From an uncultured Cetobacterium sp. (GTDB lineage: Bacteria; Fusobacteriota; Fusobacteriia; Fusobacteriales; Fusobacteriaceae): a stretch of 64,000 nt of DNA. The position numbers and the translations under genes were made by a program. Numbering within the stretch: position 1 is the first letter of the stretch; each line of letters begins with the position of its first letter. The notes under the pieces were generated by a model. That model had not been told where the DNA came from and did not search any database. It saw nothing but the letters and a program-made list of their open reading frames with translations. Shown in pieces: positions 16,790-27,471 of this stretch. The stretch is from the NCBI GenBank assembly GCA_900766645.1, contig CAAFWD010000215.1, forward strand, positions 1-64,000, written 5' to 3'.

Positions 16790-19129
16790 ATGAGGATAAG
16801 AAAAGACTCATTATTAGTAAAGATAATCTTTTACAATGATATAGCTATATTTATAACCTCTATTTTAATTGCGATGGCTGTAATAATAACTTCTTTTCAG
16901 GCTATGGAAAGAAGAGTGGAAGATACAACTGAAAATAAGATGAAGCTACTTGTTACAAATTATGAGAGCTATTTTAGAGAAGTTAGAAATGATGTTTACA
17001 AAGAGATCGGAAAACACCATATCTCGGAAGGGAATCAAAAGATTGCGGAAACATTAAAATATAACTTATTAAAAAGAGATTTTAAAAACTACTATGAGTG
17101 TGTAATTACGATTTTGTCAGCTGATGGAAATCTTTTAGGTGAGTACGGAAGTGATAGCCATTTAGGAACACTAAATGATAGTAATATACGGATATTATTA
17201 GCAAATGCTAAGAAAAAAGAGGTAGAAGAGGACGGATATTATTTAGCTAAAATAGGACCTTTGATTTATTCGAGGATTGTAATTCCTTATGGAGATGAAA
17301 ATACAACAAATTATATAGTAGTTTCTATTCCTATAAATTTAAACTTTTTGAAATCTTTAGAAGAGGGATTAGGCTTAAGCTCAGCAGACAAATCAATCTT
17401 TTTAGTAAATGGTAAATCAAAAGATGGGGTTCAAAGCAAAAAGTTTTTTTCAGAAAAAGTATACGATGAGATAGCTAAAAAAGATTATTCTTACTATTAT
17501 TTGAATGAAAAAATAGATGGGGATAGTTATTATGTAGGTGTTTATAATCTTATTGAATATACAGATGAATATTTAGGAAGTTTTGTTTTGGCAATATCAA
17601 AAGAGAAATTAATTGAAGAAAAAATAATGACAACTATTTACATAGGGGCATTAGTACTATTTATCATGATATTAAGTTCTACAATTTCAAATAAAGTTTT
17701 TAGAAAACTGTTATTACCACTAAGTGAAATAGCAGATTTAGCAGATAAAATTTCTAATGGTGAAAAGATTAGAGATATAAAATTAATGGGAGAGGGAGAA
17801 ATAAGAACTCTTTCAGATTCATTTAAAAAAATGATCGAGAAATTAAATATTGCTCAAAAAGATTTAAAAAATCAAAATAGAGAGCTATTAAGAAATATTG
17901 AAAGAATTGAAGCTATAGATAGATTATTAATGGGAATGAATATAGAGAAGGATACATATGAGACAATTAGAAAGTTAGTATCTGGATTTACATCTGAAGT
18001 CGGATTGGGATATGGAAGAGCTATGTATTTTAGATACAGTAGAGAAAATGATTACCTAATCGGAGAAAGAGTTTCTATAAACGGAAGTTTGAGTGAAGAA
18101 AGCTCAAAAGGATTCAAATTCCAAGTTGCGGATTTAAAAGAATTAATAAGATTCACAAAAGTTTCAGTGAGAGATAATAATTTATTAGCACAATCTTTTA
18201 ATGGTCAAAAAATAATTTATAAAAACGATAGTGGATATAAATATGATTTAGGTAGCGATTTATTAAAAGCGATTGGGCTTAAAAATTTCTTTATTTTTCC
18301 AATTCATGGTGCTGGAAAATATTCAGGGATAATTATAGTAGATAACTACACAAAAGATGTAAAAATAAATCAAGAAGAGTTAGAGTTATTAAATTTATTA
18401 GCTATTAACTTTTCAATTGGAATAAACAATAAGGAGACAACAGCTGAAATTTTAGAAAATCAAAGAGTTATGACAATAGAGAAATTAGCTACAAGATTTT
18501 TAAAACTAAGAGGGGAAGTTGTTGAAAAGCTCCTTCAATGTATAGATGATGAAAATTCAGGAGAGAGAATTATACAGGAGTTAGATGAGATAAAATCTTA
18601 TTTAAAAAGAATAAAAGAGGATAATGTATCCTTAAGAGATTACTCTGAACACTCTCAAATGAAAATGGAAAGATTATGTTTAGATAAACTATTGAATAAA
18701 GTTATAGGAAGCTATAAGGAGAAATTTGAGAAGGAAAATATTTCAGTTTCATTTTTCAGTGCAACTAGTGGAGTTATTTTAGGTGATGAAAGTTGTTTTG
18801 AAAAAGTAATCAAAGAATTACTTGAAAATTCGTATATAGCTTTATTAAAAAGAAAAAGTAATAGAAGAATAAATATAATTCTTTCAAAAAGAAAAATTAA
18901 CGAAAAAATAGAGTTAAAAATAATTGATAATGGTGTTGGAATGACTAAAAAGCAGTTAGAAGACATCTATGAACCATTTATTACAAATTCACCTCAAAAT
19001 TTAGGTTTAGGGCTATTCTATGTGCACAAAATAATAAAAGATCACAAAGGGGTTATAAAGCACTTTACCGAAGAGGGAAAAATGACAGAAGTAAAAATAA
19101 CTTTAAATGCATATAAGGAGGAAGTGTAA
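16790..19129 (+). CDS. Membrane histidine-kinase-like protein lacking the phosphoacceptor His
   Basis: The 779-residue protein has an N-terminal membrane helix (about 12-32), an extracytoplasmic sensor region (about 35-280), a second membrane helix (about 282-300), a HAMP-like linker (about 302-355) and a GAF-like domain (about 380-545). The C-terminal HATPase domain has N box [12 protein letters not shown]1 [10 protein letters not shown] box YEPFITN and G2 [11 protein letters not shown], so ATP binding looks intact. The dimerisation region ([21 protein letters not shown]) has no H-box: Lys stands where His is expected, and no response regulator is nearby. It starts 3 nt after tex and its stop overlaps the ileS ATG by one base. 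Confidence 0.8.
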   Translation: MRIRKDSLLVKIIFYNDIAIFITSILIAMAVIITSFQAMERRVEDTTENKMKLLVTNYESYFREVRNDVYKEIGKHHISEGNQKIAETLKYNLLKRDFKNYYECVITILSADGNLLGEYGSDSHLGTLNDSNIRILLANAKKKEVEEDGYYLAKIGPLIYSRIVIPYGDENTTNYIVVSIPINLNFLKSLEEGLGLSSADKSIFLVNGKSKDGVQSKKFFSEKVYDEIAKKDYSYYYLNEKIDGDSYYVGVYNLIEYTDEYLGSFVLAISKEKLIEEKIMTTIYIGALVLFIMILSSTISNKVFRKLLLPLSEIADLADKISNGEKIRDIKLMGEGEIRTLSDSFKKMIEKLNIAQKDLKNQNRELLRNIERIEAIDRLLMGMNIEKDTYETIRKLVSGFTSEVGLGYGRAMYFRYSRENDYLIGERVSINGSLSEESSKGFKFQVADLKELIRFTKVSVRDNNLLAQSFNGQKIIYKNDSGYKYDLGSDLLKAIGLKNFFIFPIHGAGKYSGIIIVDNYTKDVKINQEELELLNLLAINFSIGINNKETTAEILENQRVMTIEKLATRFLKLRGEVVEKLLQCIDDENSGERIIQELDEIKSYLKRIKEDNVSLRDYSEHSQMKMERLCLDKLLNKVIGSYKEKFEKENISVSFFSATSGVILGDESCFEKVIKELLENSYIALLKRKSNRRINIILSKRKINEKIELKIIDNGVGMTKKQLEDIYEPFITNSPQNLGLGLFYVHKIIKDHKGVIKHFTEEGKMTEVKITLNAYKEEV

Positions 19130-21924
19130 TGGAAGAAAGAGATTATGGAAAGACGTTAAACCTTCCGAAAACAAGTTTCCAGATGAGAGCAAACTTACCG
19201 ACGAAGGAACCTAACATTTTAAAAATGTGGGATGATCAAAAAATTTATGAAAAAGGTTTAGAAAAGGGAAATAAAACATTTATCCTTCATGATGGACCTC
19301 CATACGCAAATGGTGGAATTCATATAGGACATGCTTTAAATAAAATATTAAAGGATATTATATTAAAGTATAAAAGATTATCAGGTTTCACAGTTCCTTA
19401 CGTACCAGGATGGGATACACATGGACTACCAATTGAGCTTAAAGTAAGTGAGGAGCTTGGAGAAAAAATGAAGGAGATGTCTCCTTTAGAAATTAGAGAA
19501 AAGTGTGCTGCTTATGCTAAAAAATGGGTAGAGGTACAAAAAGAAGGATTCCAAAGACTTGGAATTTTAGGAGAATGGGATAACCCATATCTAACTTTAA
19601 ATCCAGAATATGAGGCTAAACAATTAGAGGTATTCGGAGAGTTATATGAAAATGGGTACGTATTCAAAGGATTAAAACCGATTTATTGGTCTCCAGTTAC
19701 AGAAACAGCTTTAGCAGAAGCTGAGATTGAATATAAGAATCATAAATCACCATCTATTTATGTAAAGATGGAAGTTAATAAAGAAATTTTAGATAAAATT
19801 GGAATGACTGAACCAACATTCTTAGTAATTTGGACAACAACACCTTGGACATTACCTGCAAATACAGGAATTTGTTTAAATGGAGAGTTTGAGTACGGAG
19901 TTTATGCAACAGAAAAAGGAAATTTAATTTTAGCTAAAGTTTTAGCAGATAAAGCTTTTGCTGACATGGGAATAGAAAATGTTGAGTTAGTAAAAGAGTT
20001 CGTAGGAGCAGATTTAGAAAATTTAACTTACCAACATCCATTCTTAGATAGAACAGGAAGAGTTGTATTAGGAACTCACGTAACTGCAGAAGCAGGAACA
20101 GGAGTAGTTCATACAGCACCAGGACATGGACAGGATGACTACGTTGTAGGAGTGAGATATGGGTTACCAATCGTTTCTCCAATAAACAATAAAGGAGTTC
20201 TAACAGAGGAAGCTGGACAGTTTGCAGGACTATTCTATAAAAAGGCAAACAAAGTTATAGCTGATCATTTAACAGAGACAGGGCATTTATTAAGTTATAA
20301 AGAGTTTGAGCACTCTTATCCACACGATTGGAGATCAAAAACTCCAGTTATATTTAGAGCCACTGAGCAATGGTTTATTAGATGTGAAGGATCTGACCTG
20401 AGAGAAAAGGCATTAAAAGCATTAGATGATGTTAAGTTTGTTCCTGAATGGGGAAGAAATAGAATAGGTTCTATGTTAGAAACAAGACCTGACTGGTGTA
20501 TCTCAAGACAAAGAACTTGGGGAGTTCCAATTCCAGTATTCTATAACGAAGCAACTGGAAAAGAGATTTTTGAAAAAGAAATCTTAAATAGAGTAATAGA
20601 TATTGTTAAAAAAGAGGGTTCAGGAGCTTGGGTAAAATACACAGCTGAAGAATTAATCGGAGAAGAGTTATTAGAAAAATATAACTTAAAAGGTATCGAG
20701 TTAAGAAAAGAAACAAATATTATGGACGTTTGGTTTGACTCAGGAGTTTCTCATAGATCAGTATTAGAAACTAGAGAGAGATTACAGAGACCAGCAGATC
20801 TATACTTAGAAGGATCAGATCAGCATAGAGGATGGTTCCAAACATCACTATTAACTTCTGTTGGATCAACAGGAGATGCTCCTTTCAAAATGTTATTAAC
20901 ACATGGATTCGTTAATGACGGAGAGGGAAGAAAAATGTCTAAGTCAATTGGAAACGTAGTTGCACCTCAAGATGTAATTAAAGTTTACGGAGCAGATATT
21001 TTAAGATTATGGTGTGCATCAGTTGACTATAGTGAGGATGTAAAAATTTCTGATAATATCTTAAAGCAAATGGCAGAAGCTTATAGAAGAGTAAGAAATA
21101 CAGCTAGATACATTTTAGGAAACTCAGCAGACTTTAACCCAACAACAGATTCAGTAGCTTATGAAGATTTAATGGAAATCGATAAGTGGGCACTAAATAA
21201 ATTAGAGAGATTAAAGAGAGTGGTTACAGAATCATATGATAAATATGAGTTCTATAACTTATTCCAAGAGATCCATTATTTTGCAGGAATTGATATGTCA
21301 GCATTCTATTTAGATATAATCAAAGATAGATTATATGCAGAGAAAGCAGATTCAAAAGAGAGAAGAGCAGCACAGACAGTTATGTCAGAAATTTTAGTTA
21401 CATTAACTAAGATGATAGCTCCAATCTTATCATTCACAGCAGAAGAGATCTGGGGAACTTTACCAGAATCATTAAAAGATTCTGAATCAGTTCTATTAAC
21501 AGATTGGTATGTAAATAAGAACGAGTACTTAAGAGATGACTTAGATTCTAAGTGGGAAGCTATAGTAGCTTTAAGAAAAGATGTTAATAAAACTTTAGAG
21601 TTAGCAAGACAAGGAGAAAATAGAATAATTGGAAACTCTTTAGATGCTAAGGTATTACTTCACTCTACAGATTCTGAATTAACTAACTTCTTAAAAGAAA
21701 ATAAAGAAATCTTAGAAGAGGTATTTATTGTATCTCAATTAGAGATTGTAGATTCTGCAGACGAGACATTCATGAAAGGTGAAGAGAAGGAAGCTTTACT
21801 TGTAAAAGTTGAACATGCAGATGGAGAAAAGTGTGAGAGATGTTGGAAATACTCGACAGAGTTAGGAACAAATGAAGAGCATTCAACAATTTGTCCAAGA
21901 TGTACATCAGCACTTATTGACTAA
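19129..21924 (+). CDS. ileS: Isoleucyl-tRNA synthetase
   Basis: This class I aminoacyl-tRNA synthetase charges tRNA-Ile. It has the HIGH motif as [12 protein letters not shown] with [12 protein letters not shown] (about residue 60), the editing domain with [13 protein letters not shown], the KMSKS loop as [12 protein letters not shown], and a C-terminal zinc finger CERCWKYS...CPRC. Length (931) is normal. The ATG overlaps the upstream stop (TAATG) behind AAGGAGGAAG, indicating translational coupling. No T-box leader is visible, as expected for an internal operon gene. Confidence 0.98.
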   Translation: MEERDYGKTLNLPKTSFQMRANLPTKEPNILKMWDDQKIYEKGLEKGNKTFILHDGPPYANGGIHIGHALNKILKDIILKYKRLSGFTVPYVPGWDTHGLPIELKVSEELGEKMKEMSPLEIREKCAAYAKKWVEVQKEGFQRLGILGEWDNPYLTLNPEYEAKQLEVFGELYENGYVFKGLKPIYWSPVTETALAEAEIEYKNHKSPSIYVKMEVNKEILDKIGMTEPTFLVIWTTTPWTLPANTGICLNGEFEYGVYATEKGNLILAKVLADKAFADMGIENVELVKEFVGADLENLTYQHPFLDRTGRVVLGTHVTAEAGTGVVHTAPGHGQDDYVVGVRYGLPIVSPINNKGVLTEEAGQFAGLFYKKANKVIADHLTETGHLLSYKEFEHSYPHDWRSKTPVIFRATEQWFIRCEGSDLREKALKALDDVKFVPEWGRNRIGSMLETRPDWCISRQRTWGVPIPVFYNEATGKEIFEKEILNRVIDIVKKEGSGAWVKYTAEELIGEELLEKYNLKGIELRKETNIMDVWFDSGVSHRSVLETRERLQRPADLYLEGSDQHRGWFQTSLLTSVGSTGDAPFKMLLTHGFVNDGEGRKMSKSIGNVVAPQDVIKVYGADILRLWCASVDYSEDVKISDNILKQMAEAYRRVRNTARYILGNSADFNPTTDSVAYEDLMEIDKWALNKLERLKRVVTESYDKYEFYNLFQEIHYFAGIDMSAFYLDIIKDRLYAEKADSKERRAAQTVMSEILVTLTKMIAPILSFTAEEIWGTLPESLKDSESVLLTDWYVNKNEYLRDDLDSKWEAIVALRKDVNKTLELARQGENRIIGNSLDAKVLLHSTDSELTNFLKENKEILEEVFIVSQLEIVDSADETFMKGEEKEALLVKVEHADGEKCERCWKYSTELGTNEEHSTICPRCTSALID

Positions 21925-21943
21925 TTTTATAAAGAGGTGAGTT

Positions 21944-22402
21944 GTGTTATACATAGCTATAATAATTTTATTAGCATTAATAGATCAACTTTCAAAATAT
22001 AAAATAGACAATTGGTTAAGAGAAGGAGAAACTTTCCCTGTTATAGGGGAGTTTTTCCACTTAACTTATGTAAAAAATAGAGGAATAGCTTTTGGAATGT
22101 TCCAAGGAAAGTTGGATATAATATCTTTAGTAACAATTTTTGTTATCATAGGAGTGGGAGTATATTTTTTTAAGAATAGAAAAACGTTTTCTGTTTTTGA
22201 GAAGGTAGGTTACAGTTTCATACTAGGTGGAGCAATAGGTAATATAATTGATAGATTATCTAGAGGTTTTGTTGTAGATATGATAGATTTTAGAGGAATA
22301 TGGGTATTTGTATTCAACTTAGCAGATGTTTGGATCAATATAGGAGTTATTCTGATAATAATAGATAGTTTATTAGAAAATAAAAGGAAAAAGAAAAATT
22401 AG
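21944..22402 (+). CDS. lspA: Lipoprotein signal peptidase (signal peptidase II)
   Basis: LspA is an inner-membrane aspartyl protease that cleaves prolipoprotein signal peptides. The 152-residue protein has four hydrophobic segments and the family motifs [31 protein letters not shown] (first catalytic Asp) and [12 protein letters not shown] (second catalytic Asp). The start is GTG (21944) with AGAGGTGA three bases upstream. ileS-lspA adjacency is common in bacteria. The lipoprotein at 38344 would be a substrate. Confidence 0.95.
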   Translation: MLYIAIIILLALIDQLSKYKIDNWLREGETFPVIGEFFHLTYVKNRGIAFGMFQGKLDIISLVTIFVIIGVGVYFFKNRKTFSVFEKVGYSFILGGAIGNIIDRLSRGFVVDMIDFRGIWVFVFNLADVWINIGVILIIIDSLLENKRKKKN

Positions 22403-22413
22403 GAGGAAGTGAA

Positions 22414-23286
22414 ATGACATTTCAAGAGATGATATTTGCTCTTCAACAGTATTGGAGTTCAAAAGGATGTATCATTGGAAATCCATATGACATAGAAACA
22501 GGAGCAGGAACATTTAACCCAAATACATTTTTAATGTCTTTAGGACCAGAGCCTTGGAACGTGGCATATGTGGAGCCATCAAGAAGACCTAAGGATGGAA
22601 GATATGGAGAAAACCCAAATAGAGTTTATCAACATCATCAATTTCAAGTAATAATGAAACCATCGCCAGATAATATTCAAGAGTTATATCTTGAATCATT
22701 AAAAGTTTTAGGGATTGATCCATTAAAGCATGATATTCGTTTTGTTGAGGATGATTGGGAATCACCAACATTAGGAGCATGGGGATTAGGATGGGAAGTA
22801 TGGTTAGATGGAATGGAAGTAACTCAATTTACATATTTCCAACAAGTTGGAGGATTAGAGTTAGATATAGTTCCAGTGGAAATAACTTATGGACTAGAAA
22901 GATTAGCTCTTTATATTCAAAATAAAGAAAATGTATATGATTTAGAGTGGGCTCCAGGAATAAAATATGGAGAGATGAGATATCAATACGAATATGAGAA
23001 TTCAAAATATTCATTTGAAGTAGCAGATTTAGACAGCCATTTCAGATGGTTTGATGATTTTGAAAAGGAAGCAGATAGAGCATTAAACGAAAATTTAGTT
23101 ATACCAGCTTATGACTATGTTTTAAAATGTTCTCACACATTCAATGTTCTTGACTCAAGAGGTGCAATCTCAACAACAGAGAGAATGGCATACATTTTAA
23201 GAGTTAGAAACCTAGCAAAGAGATGTGCAGAAATATTTGTACAAAATAGAAAAGAACTAGGATACCCTTTACTTAAGAAGAAGTAA
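22414..23286 (+). CDS. glyQ: Glycyl-tRNA synthetase alpha subunit
   Basis: This is the catalytic subunit of the alpha2beta2 bacterial GlyRS. It begins [19 protein letters not shown] and contains the family stretches [42 protein letters not shown] and [15 protein letters not shown]. The length of 290 is normal. The ATG has an AGGAGGAAG site; the beta subunit follows 24 nt downstream. Confidence 0.98.
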   Translation: MTFQEMIFALQQYWSSKGCIIGNPYDIETGAGTFNPNTFLMSLGPEPWNVAYVEPSRRPKDGRYGENPNRVYQHHQFQVIMKPSPDNIQELYLESLKVLGIDPLKHDIRFVEDDWESPTLGAWGLGWEVWLDGMEVTQFTYFQQVGGLELDIVPVEITYGLERLALYIQNKENVYDLEWAPGIKYGEMRYQYEYENSKYSFEVADLDSHFRWFDDFEKEADRALNENLVIPAYDYVLKCSHTFNVLDSRGAISTTERMAYILRVRNLAKRCAEIFVQNRKELGYPLLKKK

Positions 23287-23310
23287 AAGGAAAAAAGAGG
23301 AGGAATAGAA

Positions 23311-25386
23311 GTGAGATTACTTTTTGAAATAGGAATGGAAGAATTACCAGCAAGATTCCTTGTTCAAACTCTAAAAGAGATGAAGGAAAACTTAGAAGGT
23401 AAATTAAAAGATAAAAGAGTTAAATTTGATGAGATAAAAACATTTGGAACACCAAGAAGATTAGTTGTTTTAGTTGAGGGATTATCAGAGACTCAAGAGG
23501 ACTTAGATATTTTAAATATGGGTCCAGCTAAACAAGTAGCTTTTGGTGAAAACGGAGAAATTTCGAGAGCAGGACTTGGATTTGCTAAATCTCAAGGAGT
23601 AGAAGCTACGGATTTAGAAATAGTTGAAACTCCAAAAGGTGAATACATAGCTGTCAGAAAATTTTTAAAAGGTGAAGCTACAAAAACTTTACTATCAGAT
23701 CTATTAAAAGAATTAGTTTTAGAGATTAATTTCCCTAAGTCAATGAAATGGGGAGAGAAAAAGTTAAGATTTGCTAGACCTATTCAATGGTTCTTAGCAT
23801 TAGTGGATGAAGAAGTAGTAGAGTTTGAAATAGAAGGAATCAAAAGTGGAAAAACTTCAAGAGGACATAGATTTTTTGGATCTAACTTTGAAGTTAATAC
23901 AGTGGATGAGTATTTCGAAAAAATAAAAGAGAACAATGTAATTGTTGATATTGAAGAGAGAAAAAATCTTATAAAAACACTTATAAAAGAGAATTGTGAA
24001 GATGCAAATGAGAAGGTTCTTATAGATGAAGAGTTATTAAACGAGGTTACAAACTTAGTTGAGTACCCATATCCAATAGTTGGAACATTTAATTCAGATT
24101 TCTTAGAAGTTCCTCAAGATGTATTAATTATATCTATGCAAGTTCACCAAAGATATTTCCCAATTTTAGATTCAGAAGGTAAACTTCTGCCTAAATTTGT
24201 AGTTATCAGAAATGGAATTGAAAATTCTGATCAAGTAAGAACAGGAAATGAGAAAGTTCTTTCTGCTAGATTAGCAGATGCTAGATTCTTCTACCATGAA
24301 GATTTAAAGAAGCCTTTAATAGAAAATGTAGAAAAGCTAAAGAATGTAGTTTTCCAAAAGGATTTAGGAACTATTTATAATAAAATAGAAAGAGCTCAAA
24401 AAGTAGCTGAATACTTAGTGGATACAATTGGAATGGAAGAGAGAAAAGAAAATGTCTTAAGAACTCTTTTACTTTCTAAAGCGGATCTTGTTTCAAACAT
24501 GATTGGAGAAAAAGAATTTACAAAACTTCAAGGATTTATGGGAGCAGATTATGCTTTAAAATCTGGTGAAGATGAGGCAGTAGCTAAAGGAATAGAGGAA
24601 CACTACTATCCAAGATACCAGGGAGACGTATTACCTAAAGGAATCGAAGGAATTGTAGCTGGAATCTGTGATAGATTAGACACATTGTGTGGATGTTTTG
24701 GAGTAGGAATAATTCCAAGCGGATCTAAAGATCCATTTGCTTTAAGAAGAGCAGCATTAGGAATTGTTAATATAATACTTGAGGCAAACTTAAATATATC
24801 TTTAGAGGCTCTTGTTGAAAAATCATTATCTACTTTAGAGGAATCTGGAGTATTAAAAAGAGATAAAACAGAAGTTAAAACAGAAGTTATGGACTTCTTT
24901 AAGCAAAGAGCACTTAATGTATTTACAGAAATGGGATATCCTAAAGATGTTGTATCAGCAGTGGTTGACAAAAACTATGATAACTTAGTTGAAACTTTAT
25001 TAAAAATAAAATCTGTAGATGAGTTTACAAAAATGGATAGCTTTAACAACTTAGTTGCTTTAATGAAGAGAGTTGGAAATATTTCTAAAGGATTCGCTGG
25101 TGACATTGTAGATCCGTCTTTATTAAAAGAAGAGGTTGAAAAAGAGTTATTTGAAAAAACTAATGAAGTATCAAGACTAGCTGAAGAAAAATTAAATGAA
25201 AAAGATTATATTGGATATTTAAATACTATTTTAACAACTGAAGATGTTATAAATAGATATTTTGAGTCTATAATGGTTATGGATAAAGATGAATCTATAA
25301 AAAATAATAGATTATCTCAACTTAATGTTATAGGTGATATCTTTAATAAAATTGTTAACTTAACTTTAATTGAAGAAAAAAAATAG
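23311..25386 (+). CDS. glyS: Glycyl-tRNA synthetase beta subunit
   Basis: The beta subunit (691 residues) binds tRNA and supports the alpha subunit. It begins MRLLFEIGMEELPARFL and contains FPKSMKWGEKKLRFARPIQWFL, TSRGHRFFG, and an HD-like central region with YYPRYQGDVLP and DRLDTLCGCFGVG. The C-terminal anticodon-binding part ends LTLIEEKK. The start is GTG behind GGAGGAATAGAA. The metK promoter -35 box begins one base after the stop codon. Confidence 0.97.
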   Translation: MRLLFEIGMEELPARFLVQTLKEMKENLEGKLKDKRVKFDEIKTFGTPRRLVVLVEGLSETQEDLDILNMGPAKQVAFGENGEISRAGLGFAKSQGVEATDLEIVETPKGEYIAVRKFLKGEATKTLLSDLLKELVLEINFPKSMKWGEKKLRFARPIQWFLALVDEEVVEFEIEGIKSGKTSRGHRFFGSNFEVNTVDEYFEKIKENNVIVDIEERKNLIKTLIKENCEDANEKVLIDEELLNEVTNLVEYPYPIVGTFNSDFLEVPQDVLIISMQVHQRYFPILDSEGKLLPKFVVIRNGIENSDQVRTGNEKVLSARLADARFFYHEDLKKPLIENVEKLKNVVFQKDLGTIYNKIERAQKVAEYLVDTIGMEERKENVLRTLLLSKADLVSNMIGEKEFTKLQGFMGADYALKSGEDEAVAKGIEEHYYPRYQGDVLPKGIEGIVAGICDRLDTLCGCFGVGIIPSGSKDPFALRRAALGIVNIILEANLNISLEALVEKSLSTLEESGVLKRDKTEVKTEVMDFFKQRALNVFTEMGYPKDVVSAVVDKNYDNLVETLLKIKSVDEFTKMDSFNNLVALMKRVGNISKGFAGDIVDPSLLKEEVEKELFEKTNEVSRLAEEKLNEKDYIGYLNTILTTEDVINRYFESIMVMDKDESIKNNRLSQLNVIGDIFNKIVNLTLIEEKK

Positions 25387-25416
25387 TTGACAAATATATA
25401 CGATAAAGTATATAAT
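25387..25416 (+). promoter_or_regulatory. Promoter of metK
   Basis: TTGACA (25387-25392) and TATAAT (25411-25416) are 18 bp apart. The predicted start near 25423 places the whole riboswitch in the leader. Confidence 0.85.
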
Positions 25417-25434
25417 TATCACATAAAAAAACAA

Positions 25435-25575
25435 ATCATCAAGAGAAACTGAGGGACTGGCCCTATGACGTTTCAGCAACCTACCTAAGAGGTGTGGTGC
25501 TAATTCCAGAAAGATGACTTATTAAAGAGCATTCAAGGCCTTTTATCTTTCTGGATAAAAGGCTTTTTTATTTTT
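25435..25575 (+). promoter_or_regulatory. SAM-I (S-box) riboswitch controlling metK
   Basis: The aptamer core is recognisable: ATCAAGAG, then GAGGGACTGGCCC, the kink-turn and junction stretch TTTCAGCAACC, and GGTGTGGTGCTAATTCC. P1 pairs TCATC (25436-25440) with GATGA (25513-25517). The antiterminator is clear: CCAGAAAGAT (25506-25515) is perfectly complementary to ATCTTTCTGG (25545-25554), which includes the top of the terminator's 5' arm and loop. SAM binding should stabilise P1, free the terminator and shut off metK, which makes SAM. Confidence 0.96.
25538..25575 (+). terminator. Terminator of the SAM riboswitch
   Basis: A 10-bp stem (25538-25547 with 25554-25563, GCCTTTTATC/GATAAAAGGC), a 6-nt loop and a T-rich run follow the aptamer. 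It is the OFF-state hairpin, mutually exclusive with the antiterminator. Confidence 0.93.
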
Positions 25576-25605
25576 CTTGATGATCATAAATAGGAGGAAA
25601 AATAA

Positions 25606-26760
25606 ATGAAAAATTTAATTTACTTTACATCAGAGTGTGTATCACCAGGACATCCAGATAAAATAGCAGACCAAATATCAGATGCTGTATTAGATGCTTG
25701 TATAAAAAATGATCCGGCAGCGAGAGTTGCATGTGAGGTATTCTGTACAACTGGACAGGTTGTTGTAGGAGGAGAGATTACAACAACAACATATATTGAT
25801 ATTCAAAATATAGTAAGAAGTAAAATAGAAGAGATTGGATATAGAACAGGAATGGGATTTGATGCTGATTGTGGAGTTTTAAATGCAATTCACTCTCAAT
25901 CTCCAGATATTGCTATGGGAGTAGATGTAGGAGGAGCAGGAGACCAAGGAATAATGTTCGGAGGAGCAGTAAAAGAAACTCCAGAATTAATGCCATTAGC
26001 ATTAGTTTTATCAAGAGAAATATTAGTAAGATTAACAAAAATGACAAGAAGTGGAGAGATCACTTGGGCTAGACCTGATGCAAAATCACAGGTAACTTTA
26101 GCATATACTCCAGAAGGAGAAATTGTTGGGGTAGATACAGTAGTAGTGTCAGTACAACATAATCCAGATGTAACTCAAGAACAGATTCATAAAGACGTTA
26201 AAGAGTTAGTAATAAAACCAGTTTTAGAAAAATATAATTTAAACTCAGAAGAAGTAAAAAATTATCATATAAACCCAACAGGAAGATTCGTAATCGGAGG
26301 ACCTCATGGGGATACAGGATTAACAGGAAGAAAAATAATTGTGGATACTTACGGAGGATTCTTTAGACATGGTGGAGGAGCTTTCTCTGGAAAAGACCCT
26401 TCTAAAGTTGATAGATCAGCAGCATATGCAGCGAGATGGGTTGCTAAAAATATAGTTGCAGCAGATTTAGCTGATAAATGTGAAGTTCAGTTATCATATG
26501 CAATTGGAGTAGTAGAACCAACATCTGTAAAAGTAGATACATTTGGGACAGGAAAAGTAGATGAAATCAAATTAGCAGAAGTTATAAAAGAAGTCTTTGA
26601 TTTAACTCCTAGAGGAATTGAAAGAGATTTAGAATTAAGAACTGGAAACTTTAATTATCAAGATTTAGCAGCTTTTGGACATATAGGAAGAACAGATTTA
26701 GATTTACCTTGGGAAAGAACAAATAAAGTTGAGTTAATAAAAGAATTATTAGCAAAATAA
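25606..26760 (+). CDS. metK: S-adenosylmethionine synthetase
   Basis: MetK makes SAM from methionine and ATP. The 384-residue protein has the N-terminal [14 protein letters not shown] loop as [15 protein letters not shown], the [10 protein letters not shown] motif, [16 protein letters not shown] and the [19 protein letters not shown] loop. The ATG follows a TAGGAGG site. It is regulated by the SAM-I riboswitch upstream and ends in its own terminator, so it is monocistronic. Confidence 0.98.
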   Translation: MKNLIYFTSECVSPGHPDKIADQISDAVLDACIKNDPAARVACEVFCTTGQVVVGGEITTTTYIDIQNIVRSKIEEIGYRTGMGFDADCGVLNAIHSQSPDIAMGVDVGGAGDQGIMFGGAVKETPELMPLALVLSREILVRLTKMTRSGEITWARPDAKSQVTLAYTPEGEIVGVDTVVVSVQHNPDVTQEQIHKDVKELVIKPVLEKYNLNSEEVKNYHINPTGRFVIGGPHGDTGLTGRKIIVDTYGGFFRHGGGAFSGKDPSKVDRSAAYAARWVAKNIVAADLADKCEVQLSYAIGVVEPTSVKVDTFGTGKVDEIKLAEVIKEVFDLTPRGIERDLELRTGNFNYQDLAAFGHIGRTDLDLPWERTNKVELIKELLAK

Positions 26761-26763
26761 AAT

Positions 26764-26795
26764 AAAAAGGGAGAGATTATCTCCCTTTTTATTTT
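26764..26795 (+). terminator. Intrinsic terminator of metK
   Basis: AAAAAGGGAGA (26764-26774) pairs with TCTCCCTTTTT (26780-26790) over a 5-nt loop, followed by more T. Confidence 0.92.
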
Positions 26796-26838
26796 TATAT
26801 CTTTCCTTTCTATAAGGTATCTATATTCTATATATATG

Positions 26839-26877
26839 CTGGCTAAATTTAACCAAACTTTGTTAACTTTTAGCCAG
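26839..26877. repeat. Unassigned 39-nt hairpin/inverted repeat
   Basis: A 9-bp perfect arm pair, CTGGCTAAA (26839-26847) with TTTAGCCAG (26869-26877), encloses a second arm pair TTAAC (26849-26853) with GTTAA (26862-26866). It is not followed by a T-run and lies past the metK terminator, upstream of the next promoter. Its function is unknown. Confidence 0.6.
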
Positions 26878-26905
26878 GGCTTGGTCAAAATAGACAGAGT
26901 TTTTA

Positions 26906-26935
26906 TTGACACAAATTACACTAAAGTGGTAAACT
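26906..26935 (+). promoter_or_regulatory. Promoter of the Spx/ArsC-like gene
   Basis: TTGACA (26906-26911) is followed 18 bp later by TAAACT (26930-26935) with TGG in the extended -10 position. The -10 itself is weak. Confidence 0.55.
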
Positions 26936-26962
26936 TAAGAAAAAATAAAAGGAGGAGAAGTT

Positions 26963-27319
26963 ATGAAATATTTATTTTTAAACTACCCTAAATGTTCAAC
27001 ATGTGTGAAAGCTAAAAAATGGCTAGAGGAGAATAATATTGATTTTGAATCTAGACATATAGTTGAAAATAATCCTACAAAAGAGGAATTAAAAGAGTAT
27101 TTAAAAAAGAGTGGTCAACCAATAAAAAAATTCTTTAATACAAGTGGGATTCTTTATAGAGAGATGAAATTAAAAGATAAAGTAGCAGAAGGGAATGAGG
27201 ATGAGTTATTGGAAATTTTATCTACAAATGGGATGCTTGTAAAAAGACCGCTGTTAATATCTGATGAAAATGTTTTGATTGGATTTAAAGAAAATGAATG
27301 GGAAAAAATAAAGAAATAA
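26963..27319 (+). CDS. Spx/ArsC-like thioredoxin-fold protein
   Basis: The 118-residue protein belongs to the ArsC/Spx/YffB group. It starts with a beta strand and YPKCSTCVKAKKWLEENN, placing a CxxC redox pair at the thioredoxin-fold active site. GQPIKKFFNTSG and the cis-proline-type VKRPLLI are also typical. Possible roles are a glutaredoxin-like reductase or a Spx-like RNA polymerase-binding regulator; the sequence does not decide this. No ars operon genes are nearby, so arsenate reduction is unlikely. The ATG has an AAGGAGGAG site. Confidence 0.85.
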   Translation: MKYLFLNYPKCSTCVKAKKWLEENNIDFESRHIVENNPTKEELKEYLKKSGQPIKKFFNTSGILYREMKLKDKVAEGNEDELLEILSTNGMLVKRPLLISDENVLIGFKENEWEKIKK

Positions 27320-27333
27320 AAATAAAAAAGTTG

Positions 27334-27365
27334 TTGACATTTTTTAGAACTTATGGTACTATAAT
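27334..27365 (+). promoter_or_regulatory. Promoter of the tRNA cluster
   Basis: TTGACA lies at 27334-27339. Two overlapping -10 choices exist: TACTAT (27357-27362) at 17 bp, or TATAAT (27360-27365) at 20 bp. The same arrangement occurs before the 5S rRNA gene. Confidence 0.75.
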
Positions 27366-27394
27366 TTAGTAGCAACGACGCAACAAGCAGAGTT

Positions 27395-27469
27395 GCCCCG
27401 TTCGTTCAGTGGTAAGGACAATAGATTTTCACTCTATAAACAGGGGTTCGATTCCCCTACGGGGTACCA
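27395..27469 (+). tRNA. tRNA-Glu (anticodon TTC)
   Basis: The acceptor GCCCCGT pairs with ACGGGGT. The anticodon stem ATAGA/TCTAT encloses loop TTTTCAC with TTC at 27428-27430. The T arm is AGGGG-TTCGATT-CCCCT. CCA is encoded at 27467-27469. Confidence 0.96.
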
Positions 27470-27471
27470 TT

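Noticed and set aside
26916..26932. Imperfect palindrome around CACTAAAGTG over the Spx/ArsC-like -10 region
   Set aside because: Only 4-bp arms are perfect and the outer matches need an offset, so it is not stronger than chance in AT-rich DNA.
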